In this document: positions 44,381-55,645 of the stretch, in pieces
Position numbering within the stretch: the first letter of the stretch is position 1
How the letters are laid out: the number at the start of each line of letters is the position of its first letter
Assembly (NCBI GenBank): GCA_035079385.1
Contig: JAVHKY010000004.1
Coordinates: forward strand, 22,433,001-22,497,000
Origin: Aspidiotus rigidus
Taxonomy: Eukaryota > Arthropoda > Insecta > Hemiptera > Diaspididae
Direction: 5' to 3'
DNA: 64,000 bases
Position numbers and translations under genes: made by a program
The notes under the pieces: model-generated
What the model saw: only the letters and a program-made list of their open reading frames with translations
What the model was told of the DNA's origin: nothing
Databases searched by the model: none

Positions 44381-45243
44381 TGACGGCTTCCTTAACGAAG
44401 TTAAACGAGGAACGCAGGGAACCGGTTTTATGATTCGAATGAGATTTGGTATTGAAAATTCAAGGAAGCCCAGATTTGGAGAAAGGTAGTAAGTCCCTCT
44501 CCTATCATATATAGCTCAAGAGTCGAAATTTTAATTTCCAAGTCCCTCTCCTATCATATATGGCACGAGGGTCGAAATTTTTCTAAGTCCCCCTCCTACC
44601 ATATATAGCTCGAGAGTCGAAATTTTTTCAAGTCCCCCTCCTATCATATATAGCTCGACAGTCGAAATTTTTCCAAGTCCCCCTCCTATCATCTATAGGT
44701 CGAGAGTCGAAATTTTTTCCAAGTCCCTCTCCTATCATATATAGCTCGAGAGTCAAAAGTTTTCCAAGTCCCTCTTCTATCATATATAGCTCGAGAGTTG
44801 AAATTTTTCTAAGTCCTCCTATCATATATAGCTCGAGAGTCGAAATTTTTCTAAGTCCCCCTCCTATCATATATAGCTCGAGAGTCGAAATTTTTCTAAG
44901 TCCCCCTCCTATCATCTATAGCTCGAGAGTCGAAATTTTTTCCAAGTCCCTCTCCTATCATATATAACTGGAGAGTCAAAAGGTTTCCAAGTCCCCCTTC
45001 TATCATATATAGCTCGAGAGTTGAAATTTTTCCAAGTCCCCCTCCTATCATATATAGCTCGACAGTCGAAATTTTTCTAAGTCCCTCTCCTATCATATAT
45101 AACTGGAGAGTCAAAAGGTTTCCAAGTCCCCCTCCTATCATATATAGCTCGAGAGTCGAAATTTTTCTAAGTTTTTCGCTGGACGGCGCACGGCGGACGG
45201 CGGACGGCAGATTTCTCAAATAGCCCCCCATAAAACAGGTTCC
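44381..45243 (-). mobile_element. Helentron-like element, copy 5, inserted in PLE-A
   Basis: Complete ends in reverse (TGACGGCTTCCTTAACGAAG ... CATAAAACAGGTTCCCTGTT) around ~15 minisatellite units (44480-45170). It interrupts PLE-A between GGAAATAGGGGTA and CCATTAACTTTTTGG. Paralogues without the insertion (46381 and 61300) read GGAAAT...ATTTTCCATTAAC, so it entered a T run with no flanking duplication beyond T residues. This is the behaviour expected of Helentron-type rolling-circle elements. Confidence 0.8.
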
Positions 45244-45372
45244 CTGTTAATACCCCTATTTCCAACGTAAATTTGATGGAAGGGTACCAGGAATTGAGAT
45301 ACCTCAGAAACTCACCAAGGAGATCTGGGTGACCAGTCCAGGTACATAGAACGTCCCAAGAATGATGAAACC

Positions 45373-46424
45373 TTGGTGAATGTCGTTGTGGATCTTGCGG
45401 TCAAGATTGGTCCTGGTTTTAATACCCAGAAAGTCTGTGCCGAATTAGTCCGTAATAACCCCCTCCCTCGCATGAGTAATAAATTGGGAGGAGTGATTCA
45501 GGGTTTAAGGAGGAAGATGAAAGAGGGAGATTTGATCGTCACTAAGGCTGACAAGGGCAACGCTGTTGTAGTGATGGAGAGATCAGCCTATTCTTCTAAG
45601 GTCCATGAAGTCCTACAGCAGTGTGGTGCTAAAGAGAGTAAGGATTTCAGCTTTCCCAAGCATGTCAATGAAGTTACGTGTGTCATCAACAGGAGTGAGG
45701 CTGTTATCAAAACTCCTGCTTTGAAAAAAGCCCTCCTTGTTCCTAACCCCACCCCCTCTCTTGTACGGGCTGCCTAAAGTGTATAAGAACAATACCCCGA
45801 TGCGACCCGTTGTTTCTTTCGTCTCCTCTCCTACCTACCTCCTTGCCAAATTCCTTGACCGTTGGTTCAAAAACCGTATTGATTTTGAATCCCCCATTCG
45901 CTCTTCAATTCGGCTTCTTTAACTGACGTCCTCAAGGATGTAGTCTTCCCCCGGGAACGACCATCTGCTCGTTTGATGTTGTTGGTTTGTTCCCGAATAT
46001 TCCTAAGGCTGCTACTATCCAGCGTATGGGTGAGCTACTCGTCAAAGCCAACATTCCTCATAATGAGCTTCACGAATTCTTCGATCTTCCTAATACTTGC
46101 TGGTCCCCCAACTACTGTAAATTTGAAGGGAAATTTTTCGAGTTCCCTGACGAAGTAGGGATCCCCATTGGATCACCACTAGGCTCTCTCATATCCGAAA
46201 TCTTCATGTCTAAGTTTGAACTTGACCTCTTTTCCTCGAACCAGGTGTTACTTAATCATATTCACTATTGGCACAGGTACGTTGATGACGTTCTATGTAC
46301 CTGGACTGGTCACCCAGATCTCCTTGGTGAGTTTCTGAGGTATCTCAATTCCTGGTACCCTTCCATCAAATTTACGTTGGAAATGTATTTTCCATTAACT
46401 TTTTGGATTTATCGATCTCTATAA
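45373..46424 (+). pseudogene. PLE-A RT coding region with frameshifts
   Basis: Successive frames give LIVTKADKGNAVVVMERSAY and [13 protein letters not shown] (to 45777), [20 protein letters not shown] and [20 protein letters not shown] (45755-45922), FPNIPKAATIQRMGELLVKA, GIPIGSPLGSLISEIFMSKF and the catalytic RYVDDVLCTW (45987-46400). Order matches the intact relative at 56747-58840. Small indels separate the frames. Confidence 0.85.
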
Positions 46425-47230
46425 TAGACGGTATCCATAAGTCTGGAATTTACAGGAAAGATACTACGACCGATGTTTTAGTCCACGGTGGTTCGTTCGG
46501 TCCTGTTGCTCACAAGATGGCTGCTTTTCATAGCCTAATTCACAGACTGACTCGTATTCCTTTGAGTCAGTCTGCCTTCAAGAAAGAGTTAATCACAATA
46601 AAACACCTGGACAGAGTGAATGGGGTCAATGTCGATGTTGACGTGATGGTTCGGAGGAAAGTTACGAGGGGTCTCCTGGATTCCACCACCTCCCTCCCTC
46701 GAAACACGATCCGTGATCGCCGTTTGCGTTGGATCAGTCTCCCTTTCTTGGAGAAGTTCTCCCAGCAATTGGGTCGGGCCCTTCGCCCGTTTGGCTTCAG
46801 ACCCGCGTTTTACAACCCTACCACAGTCAAGAGGTTGTTTGTGAGACTGAAGGACCCCATACCTGTCGATGAGAGGAGTGGTGTGTATAAGTTGGAGTGT
46901 GACGATTGTGGAGGCTTTTATATTGGTGAGACCAGCCGCCAAATGAAAGTTCGAGTAGCTGAGCACCTGAAATCTTGGAAGAAGGGACACTTGGGGGAGT
47001 CAGCTTTCGCCGATCACTTAATAAACAGTGGCCACAGCTTCCGCGAGGGATCCGAAAAGCTCCTCCATAAGGAGAATTCCTACCGTAAGCGTATCGCCCT
47101 CGAGAATATAGAGATAATTCGTCATTTCAACACTGACGGTATCACTGTACTCAATTCGTACATTCCGGAAGATGGCCTGATCGAACTGGTTTATGACTCA
47201 CACCGTGATTTCTCGTTTGGACGATCTTAA
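46403..47230 (+). CDS. PLE-A ORF, C-terminal RT plus GIY-YIG endonuclease (second copy)
   Basis: A 275-residue open frame nearly identical to 43536-44363 on the other strand. GIY-YIG signature SGVYKLECDDCGGFYIGETS at about 156-175, and conserved Arg in RQMKVRVAEHLK. It starts just after a frameshift, so alone it encodes only the 3' half of the polyprotein. Confidence 0.85.
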   Translation: MDLSISIIDGIHKSGIYRKDTTTDVLVHGGSFGPVAHKMAAFHSLIHRLTRIPLSQSAFKKELITIKHLDRVNGVNVDVDVMVRRKVTRGLLDSTTSLPRNTIRDRRLRWISLPFLEKFSQQLGRALRPFGFRPAFYNPTTVKRLFVRLKDPIPVDERSGVYKLECDDCGGFYIGETSRQMKVRVAEHLKSWKKGHLGESAFADHLINSGHSFREGSEKLLHKENSYRKRIALENIEIIRHFNTDGITVLNSYIPEDGLIELVYDSHRDFSFGRS

Positions 47231-47399
47231 TACCTCGTTCTTCTCTTTTGTTCGTCAGTTGCTTTCATTTCAGTTTTGAATATGGTTGTTTAACCGAAAG
47301 CGCTCGTCGTCTTTTCATTTTTTCTGCGGTTTGCATGTTTTACTCCACGTCGGAGTATTCCTCTTTCATATTTATTAACGATATCCAAGTTGACATTAG

Positions 47400-48035
47400 T
47401 GAGATGGTTAGGAAGAAAGATGAGAACTGCTTTTCTTCCTTACTCCCCCCCTCCCCCTCACTAGTGTCCTCGCCGACTTACTTAAGGCGAATAATCTGAA
47501 ACCAACTTTCTACTCTTACCTCCAAATAAGCAGATTATTGTCCAATGGCAAGGACCCCCTCCCCCCATTATCCAAGAGTGGTGTCTTTTCCTGAGATGTA
47601 GGGACTGTCCAGGTGTGTACGTTCAGGATCGCGGAAGATCGTTTAGGACCCGAATATCGGACCACGTGGATGCTTTCGAGAACGGAAACCCAGCGAAGTC
47701 AGCTTTCCGGAAACACTTTTTGGAAAAGGACCATCTTGCTGGCGACGAAGTGCTTTTGCATTTTGAAAGTAATTATAGGAGAAGACTCGCCTTTGAAAAT
47801 ATCGAACTGGCAAAACACGAGGTCCACCACCTTTTTTCCTTATTGAATCGGACGAAGAACGAACATCCGCTCGTCGAAATAATTTTCTCAAAGTCTCCTT
47901 TGTTTGCAGTTTCTAACCTGTAAGTCTCTTTTGTACATTAATTTTGTTCCACCTCATCGTCTGCCACACTTGTTAAAAATCTTTTTTCATTATTTTGCGG
48001 AAATTTAGCAATTCTTTTCTTGAATAATTAATCAA
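47400..48035 (+). pseudogene. PLE-B 3' fragment joined to PLE-A end
   Basis: Starts mid-element right after the PLE-A terminus. It encodes broken GIY-YIG pieces (RSFRTRISDHVDAFENGNPA, FLEKDHLAGDEVLLHFESNY). Its terminal region lacks ~75 bp containing the hammerhead-like motif: GTCTGC joins directly to CACACTTGTTAAAA, unlike 30253-30340. Confidence 0.75.
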
Positions 48036-48044
48036 TCATTAAGA

Positions 48045-48175
48045 AAGCCGTCGTCTTTTCTATTTCCCTCTCCTACCATATATAGCTCGGAGGTCGAAAT
48101 TTCTGTAAGCCACGTCCATCATTTTTCTTAAAATTCCCCCTTCCCCCCTCATAAAACAAATTCCCTGTTAATCTA
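48045..48175 (+). mobile_element. Helentron-like element remnant with scrambled ends
   Basis: CATTAAGAAAGCCGTCGTC, one CCATATATAGCTCGGAGGTC unit, then CCCCTCATAAAACAAATTCC and CTGTTAAT. Very short and diverged. Confidence 0.5.
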
Positions 48176-48179
48176 TCAG

Positions 48180-50680
48180 AAGTGCCATAAAAATGTCAAG
48201 CATATGCTTGGCAAGCGTTGGAGAAAGAACTTCGAAACTTTAGAACTGGATAATTTCTTCATAAAAACGAGCTTCTACTTTCTTAAACCTTTGATATAAC
48301 AAGCCTGACTACCATATCGAAGACTTTGAAAATTTCAATTTAAATTCTACGCAGTCCCCTCAAATTAGTGGGCGGTGAGTGATTTTCATTGGATACTTCT
48401 AGATGTTCGGAGTACTCTGAAAATTTTCTGGCTGAATTTAAATTCGCTTTCACGGCGCTATCACTGTCTCATCCTAATTGTAGCATTCAACTTCATTCTA
48501 CAGTATGATAAAACTATACTAGCTCTCGGAAAACTCTCATTACATTATAGTTTCATCAGTTAAATGTGCTTTTTTTTTTCTTCGTATAACTTTTTTCAAC
48601 GTCGAGCATACTTTTCGACCAAAAACTTCGTACACTCGGGGTACCGCGCGAAGTTCGACTTTGAATTTCTCCGTCGTTTCCAGCATACCGCGCATAATAG
48701 CCAGACCGGAGTCGAGCGAGGGGACGAACGCGGACGGTAAACTTTATATCGAGTAAATTAAATGAGAAACCGGCGTATTATTACGTCGGTGTATGCGCGA
48801 AATACGAAATTAGTTGTACTCTTCCTCGAAAATGGCGAAAGCTGCTCCTTTTCAAGAAGAAGAAGAAGAAAAAAACCGCCCGATAAAAATCTTGAGTTAC
48901 GGCTACGACGCGAAAATAATGGTTTATATTCGTATCTACAATTCCACAGTATTATTCTAACGAGACGAGAGAATTTCTCTCTATGTGTTTTAATTGAGCT
49001 CATATTATACTCTCGGCCGGGTGCGCTGCACTGTAAACAACCGAGGGTTTATCGAGTGTTGGTTCTGGTACGCGCAAGCAGCATCCAGACGAACGATGAT
49101 GGTTTTTAGAATAAGTCAATACTCGAGATACCGTGCTCTCGTAATTAAGTGAAAAGTTCGTCGATACTCCAAACTCATTTTGATTGCACGGTAGGTTTTC
49201 TATATAATGTTTGCTCGGTACAAAGGTGCTATACGAAGGATTTGATTGGGTTTCCCATCGTGCATACCGTGTAGAAGAACTTTTTTCTTTCTCTTTTGGG
49301 TCGTACCGGTTATGTTAATTGGGGTAGAGGATAATCGTGTACGTTATTATATCGTGTGAAGTAATAATTTTAGGATTTATCCGTGAATATACGGTATAAT
49401 TAAAACCTCTCGAGAAATGGTAGATTGTTTTATTTTATTTTATTTTTTTTTTTTGGAGATCGTGTTTCAGATTTCGAGGGAAATCGTTGTGTGTGGCGTT
49501 GATTGTATTATTCGCTTGGCAGACGTTTTATATAGATTTTTTTTTTATTCAAAGAGTATAAAACCGACCAAGGAGAGGCGCTTTTGCGATCACGAGGGGG
49601 AGGGAGAAAGAAAATCTTTTCATTACAAGCGGTACCTCGTTACGAATGGTCCTTTATTTCTTACCCGCTGAGCGAGAAAGCGCCGGCGCCACCGAGCAGG
49701 TGTCGCTCGTTGATTTGTATTGGATGGAATCAGGATTAGGAGTAGTGAAATTCAGTGACGTGTGAACGGAGTAGCGCCGAGACTCATTTGCTTTATAATT
49801 ATCTCGAGGGTACCATACAATGATTATATTATATACGATATTACTCCGTTCAGCATATCGAGAGAAAATTACGTCGCATCCTTGACACGGATGATGTAAT
49901 CGTGAGTTCGTGCTCCGAAAACGATTCTCAGGAGTTCAAATCCTCACCGATCTTCTCAGGTGGTTGTTTCTCGAAAATTCGATGTTAAGTATTCCAAGTT
50001 GTTACGCGTTGAACGAGAGGAAAGTTAGAAGCATGCGATGGTAGAAGCACGAAAAAGGATGTAATCGAGAAAACGTGGTCTTCGAGAAAAGCGAACGGAG
50101 TAAAACGCCAACGGTACTTAGTTTTGCTGGTAAAACTATTGCAAGAGGGATGAAACAACTTTAGTCTAATTAGGAAACACACTATAAAATTGGTACCGAT
50201 TTAACGCAGGAAGATGAGTGTAGGAAGGAAAAAACAACAGAGAGAACGAAATAGGAGGGTGTTCGGAGCAATGAAATTTGGAATAAGAAATAATATTCTG
50301 CTTTCCGTTGCGTCTACTCAAAATCATTCACAACGTTCTGGCAGAGCCAAATAAACGCAGATCACGTTATCTTGTTCCATAATATCTTTTTATACGCTCT
50401 GCGAATTCTATAGGCTTGGGGAGAGAGTCTTCAACAACGCAGAACTAGAAATCGGAACAAAAGTTGCTGTCTACCGGGCACTGTTTTACGGTTCTTAGAT
50501 CTGGACCGTTTATAGATGGCAGCTCAATTCGTTAGAAAGATTTTATCAACGGTAATCGAATACTAGGCGTCAAATAAACGGACTTTATATGTTAAACGCT
50601 GTTCTCAAAAACGCCTATTTTTAGCGGGGAACCCGCTATCCATTTTGTTAGGAGATTACATCCTCAGAAAACGTCCGCGT
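48180..50680. other. Intronic stretch, nothing recognised
   Basis: Part of the 15-kb intron between the first visible exon and the Kazal exon. Less repetitive than its surroundings; no domain-bearing frame. A candidate place for regulatory DNA, but no motif can be supported. Confidence 0.4.
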
Positions 50681-50689
50681 CCACAGGTG

Positions 50690-51600
50690 AGGTTAGGTTA
50701 CGGGACTTGGAAGAATTTCGAGTCTCGAGCTATATATGAAAGGATCTCGAGCTATTTATGATAGGAGGGGGACTTAAAAGAATTTCAAGTTTCGAGCTAT
50801 ATATGATAGGAGGGGGACTGAGAAGATTTAGAAGAATTTCGAGTCTCGAGCTATATATGATGGGAGGGGGACTTGGAAGAATTTCAAGTCTCGAGCTACA
50901 TATGATAGGAGGGGGACTTGGAAGAATTTCAAGTCTCGAGCTATATATGATAGGAGGGGGACTTAGAAGAATTTCAAGTCTCGAGCTATATATGATAGGA
51001 GGGGGGGGGGACTTGGAAGAATTTCGAGTCTCGAGCTGTATATGATAGGAGGGGGACTTGGAAGAATTTCAAGTCTCGAGCTATATATGATAGGAGTGGG
51101 ACTTGGAAGAATTTCAAGTCTCGAGCTATATACAATAAGGGGGGGGGGGACTTGGGAGAATTTTGACTTTCGAGCTACCGTCCGCCGTCCAACCAAAAAC
51201 TTGGAAAAATTTTGAGACTCGAGTCATATATGATAGGAGGGGGGGGGGGGGGGGAGGACTTGGAAGAATTTCGAGTCTCGAGCTATATATGATAGGAGGG
51301 GGGGGGGGGACTTGGAAGAATTTCGAGTCTCGAGCTGTATATGATAGGAGTGGGACTTAGAAGAATTTCAAGTCTCGAGCTATATATAATAAGGGGGGGG
51401 GGACTTGGGAGAATTCTGACTTTCGAGCTACCGTCCGCCGTCCAACCAAAAACTTAGAAAAATTTTGAGACTCGAGCTATATATGATAGGAGGGGGGGGG
51501 GGGGTACTTGTAAGAATTAAGAGTCTCGAGCTGTATATGATAGGAGGGGGACTTAGAAGAATTTCGAGTCTCGAGCCATATATGATAGGAGGGAATGTAG
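50690..51600 (+). repeat. 45-bp minisatellite field (variant family)
   Basis: About 17 units of GGGGGACTTGGAAGAATTTC, GAGTCTCGAGCTATATATGA, TAGGAGG, with G runs up to ~17 and two internal copies of the element stretch ACCGTCCGCCGTCCAACCAA (51175 and 51430). A related but distinct subfamily (AAGAATTTC for AAAAATTTC). No complete element ends flank it. Confidence 0.88.
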
Positions 51601-51609
51601 AATGATAAT

Positions 51610-52440
51610 TTCGATTTGAATTATATGACAGGATTATCAACTCAGTTCCACACCACCTGAGAGGTCGAGTTAAGGAATTGCGGGTTCCCCTTGCAACGTC
51701 TGCAATGGCTTCTAATTTTTACTTCGAGTTTTGAGGGTTTGAGTCCTCTTACCCACTCTCAGAGAACTCCAGGAATTTGTTTACTACTTTTTCCGAATTC
51801 TACGGTAAATTCTACATAAAAATTTGTTGAACTTGACAAAAAAATGCAAAAATTTTTTCATCACCTTGAAGGGTTTGTGCCCCCTTCAACCCCTTCCTCA
51901 GGCCCCAGGAATTTTTCACCGTTTTTCCCGGATTTTGCGCTAAACTCTTCTTCGCGGAACCCATCAGAATTTTTCCAAAAAACACATTTTTTTTTGGGGG
52001 GTGGGGGGGGGGTGGATGAGGCCCCGGGCCTCTTGGACGGTCGGAGAATTTTTTTAGTATTTTTCCCGAATTCTACGGAAAATTTCATAGGGATATTCGT
52101 GAAAGTATGCTGAAATATGTCACTTCAATTTTACCCCTATTTTAGGGCTCATCAGCCTCTCGGCGGCTTTAAAATGTCGGAATAATTTTTTTGATAATTT
52201 TTTTCGAATTTGGCGGTCCGAATTACATAAGAATCCACATAAATTGCGAACCAAAAGGAATATTTCGGTCATTTGTATGCAAGAACTCCTTCCAGTTAGG
52301 CGACCGGCCATTATGGGACCCCTATTGGGTTTGGACCTTGGCACCATGGCTCAAATTTTTCGTTCAAGTGTCCTAAACGTGATTTTAACATAAAATGCAA
52401 GGTCGAATCGTCTACTTCCCGGACTAGGAGATAAAAATCT
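51610..52440. other. Intronic stretch with G and T runs, nothing recognised
   Basis: It contains three loosely similar ~140-bp segments around GGAATTTTTCACCGTTTTTC, TTAGTATTTTTCCCGAATTC and GATAATTTTTTTCGAATTTG, possibly a degenerate tandem repeat. Confidence 0.4.
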
Positions 52441-52455
52441 AAGATTGGGTTTGCT

Positions 52456-52566
52456 TAAGAGGATACTCAAAGGGGAAAACAAAAAGAAACTGCAAAGGAC
52501 CGACCACACGACTGTGCGGTCGGTCCTTTGCAGTTTCTTTTTGTTTTACTCCTTTGAGTATCCTAT
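52456..52566. repeat. Long near-perfect hairpin with PLE-like terminus
   Basis: AGGATACTCAAAGGGGAAAA, CAAAAAGAAACTGCAAAGGA, CCGACCACAC is mirrored after a short loop by its reverse complement ending TTTGAGTATCCT. Arms are about 50 bp with one or two mismatches. The right arm continues into ATTATGGATGACCGTAATTT, which resembles the PLE-C terminus (TCTGTCATTATGTCGAGCCG and GTAATG), so it may be a head-to-head PLE end junction. Confidence 0.75.
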
Positions 52567-52639
52567 TATGGATGACCGTAATTTTCTACAAAAACGCATA
52601 AATTCTATCGGCACTCCTCTTGGCGTCCCGGAAAATCGT

Positions 52640-55600
52640 TACAAAAACTGTCACGGTTTTTTGTCACGCTTGATGACGTCATCAGCGATCTTGAACCCCT
52701 AGAAAAACGTTGACTTTCGCTATTCCATTTGATTAGGCCTAAGCCTATCCTATTATAACCTCATACTAGACCTAAATGAAAGCCAGCAAAATGTAGGCAG
52801 AAGACCCTGACGTTTTTTGGTTCAGTTTACTCACAGGAAAATCGTCACGAAAAACTCCAACTGTTTTTAGTGAAGAACCCGCTATCTGTTTTTGTTTGGA
52901 GAAGGGGAAAGTATCCTCAGAAAGCGGCCGCGCACGACTTTTGTGACGTCATAATTTTAGAAAAAATGTCCTCGGTGGGGATGATAGGGAGGGGTACTTG
53001 GAAGAATTTTGACCTTCCTTAATTTGGACTTTTTACCGCAAGAACTTGAAGGTGTTGGACTCGCATCATCTTTGCCAATTCAGGGTGTCTACCAAATTTG
53101 AAAATTAAAAATATTGGACTTTTTGTCGCAAATCTCCTGATTTAACAAGCAAAAAAAAAAAAAAAAAACTTTTTTGTCAATTTTTGATCATTGATTTTTA
53201 TTGAATATGTACCGGTATTAAAAATAGAACTTTCATTCTCGATTATTGATTTTAATAGGACTTGCATCAAAATTAATGGACTTTCATTGACTTATTGGAC
53301 CATTTTTGAAATAGTGAACTTTTATTGGACTTATTGACCTGGTAGATACCCTGCAATTCGAATTTTCTGCTGGACACAAAATTACATCGTGACGTCACAA
53401 TGACGTCATCAGACTATGTCGTCATACGGACTGATCTACGACGATATCGAATCGCAACTTGGAAGATATTCAGGTATTTTTTTTTTCGGAATCAGCGTTA
53501 AATTTCAATTTCAAATCAAATAAAATACGAAAGTTTAAACGATTTCCAATTTTTGGCACATTTTGGTGCATAACATGGCTCAGAAAAGTCGTAGTGGGTA
53601 GGGGCGCAGCTTGAAGATAGAAGCGTGTGGCCTCATAGGCAACTTCACATTAGAGGTAAACTAGGGTCATATATTGGCTCACAACCCCTGCAGTAAATTA
53701 AGTTTTTTTTTTTAAATTAGGAAATGAGTGTTTCGGATGGGAGGGGTCAAGGAGATTCTTACGGCTAATGGTCTCTGTCGGCTTTTGAACCTGAGACAGG
53801 GACTTCCAACTGGTTTCGCACTTCACTCTTTCCTCAACGAGCAACTAGCCTTACACTAAAACTTCCACTAAAATTAGTGGCCATTGATGGCGTCATCAGT
53901 AATTTAGAATAAGTATGGTTTACAGCTTTTTAGGCAAAAAACTTGACTCTCAAGCTATAGTATATAGTAGGAGAGGGACTTGGAAGGAAATTTTGACTTA
54001 CAAGCCATAATGTTTGTATATGATAGGAAGGAAACGGACTTCGAAAAACACCATGATACAAAGGACTCAAGAAAACTTAAGAATCTTCAAGATTTCAATT
54101 TGAATTCTTAATACCAAAACCAATTCAACCCATAGAACAGATTTCCTGCGTTCCTTGTTCAACTTCGTTAAGAAAGTCGTAATTTTTTTTTGGAAGACTT
54201 CGAAATTTTCCCGAATGTCGCAAATCCAAAACTAAGGTAGAGGTTCAGTATATATAAGAAACTGACGATAAGAAGAGGGGATAGTTTTCCTGCACAGCAC
54301 GAGGATATGACGCCAGGGAAATATTTTCAGATAGGTTCATTCGCTCATTTTAGCACTCTAAACAAATACCCATTCTAAGCCCCGGCTTCAACTTTGATAA
54401 CTGATCAGCCTATGACGTCATCATGGCAGTTCCTCTGTTGGTCAAAGTCAACCCGGGTAAAGGGAGCAATTTCAGGCCGAGATCACTGGACTCACCCAAG
54501 AATCGTTGGAGTTCGAGTTGAGCAACCCACAGTTCTAAAACTGCCTACCTTTCCCCCGTCTCTCCTAATAAAGCGTACGCCTTAAATGACCCCCTAAAGT
54601 AATTCACGAAATTTCTCCACTCATTTAAAAACCGATCGTACGATGAGACTTTGAGAAATTGACAGTGTTTCGAACGACACATGTCTTCGTTTCCACACTG
54701 AAGATTTTCCAGACATTCAAATTTCTTAATTTGAAAAAAATCGAAGTTGCCGTCGAGAGACAGAGAGGGAAAAGCCATCCAGCTTTACTGCGATCTCACG
54801 CCCATAAATACGTAATTTCCCACTTTCATTCATTTGTACCATTTCTTCGACTCGTGATGATAAGATCGCGAGGCAATCGATTACAAAATTATGTAAACGA
54901 CTTTTCTTAATGTCATTTCATGCGGTGCTTAAAGTGCGTTAAAATTCTGGGAATATTTTTCGTAGTTTTTGCGTTTTTCCTTCAATACGCGTTTGTTTAT
55001 CTTCAACCTCAATCGCGTCAGTCGTTGGCCTAGTAACTATCACTATGACACCTTTCTCCAAAAACCAACACACAAACGTGAACCGAAATTATCCTGGTAC
55101 GAAAATGAACGAAGAGGAAAAAAAAAGCGACCGAAACACGATTCGAATTCTGTAAAAATTCAAATCTACTACGTCTATCCCACGTCCCTTTGTCTCGAGG
55201 ATGACAGGTCGACCATAACTGTGATCTCGAATGTTTCCCTCATCTAGCAGTCAACGTTACAGCATCGCAATAAGGATACAGCCGCGCGAACCCACCACCC
55301 GTGGCTCATTTATGACCTCGCGAAAAGAGACCCGGTGCACGTATCTCGAGGATTGGAAATCAAATGCGGCTCCTCGCGCGCGCACAGTATGAGGTGCGCT
55401 TCCAAATCGCATACATACACCAATTGAACACAGGTGCGTTCTACGATATTTAATAATACACCTCTCACCTTTAACGGTCGCGCGCGCGAAATACCATTTC
55501 CCATGAAAATTGAATTTCTTATTCACCGATACCTCGTTGGGAAGTTTTCATTATTTTTGTTCGGAACGACTTCGATATCTAGCTACTATAATCTTCCAGT

Positions 55601-55640
55601 GGATGTTTCGGTACGAGGATTATACTGTATATGGATTGTA
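52640..55640. other. Intronic stretch with scattered repeat fragments
   Basis: Single TGACGTCA-satellite-like pieces at about 52665 and 53395, a Helentron-like right-end remnant at 54120-54200 (AACAGATTTCCTGCGTTCCT, CAACTTCGTTAAG), and otherwise unrecognised sequence. Confidence 0.45.
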
Positions 55641-55645
55641 CTTAC

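Larger units (their letters stand above)
43310..45355 (-). mobile_element. PLE-A copy on the minus strand, split by a Helentron-like insertion
   Basis: It reads, on the minus strand, from an RT fragment (45251-45355, around the RYLNSWYPSIKFTLE region) through the inserted element at 44381-45243 into the ORF at 43536-44363 and a 3' end with degraded hammerhead-like motif near 43455-43500. The 5' two thirds of the element are missing and the break faces the plus-strand PLE-A at 45360. Confidence 0.8.
45360..47400 (+). mobile_element. PLE-A copy on the plus strand
   Basis: Lies head to head with the minus PLE-A. It covers most of the RT and the GIY-YIG domain but has at least three frameshifts (near 45760, 45910 and 46390). 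It ends with the terminal region containing CCGAAAGCGCTCGTCGTC at 47294-47311. Confidence 0.85.
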
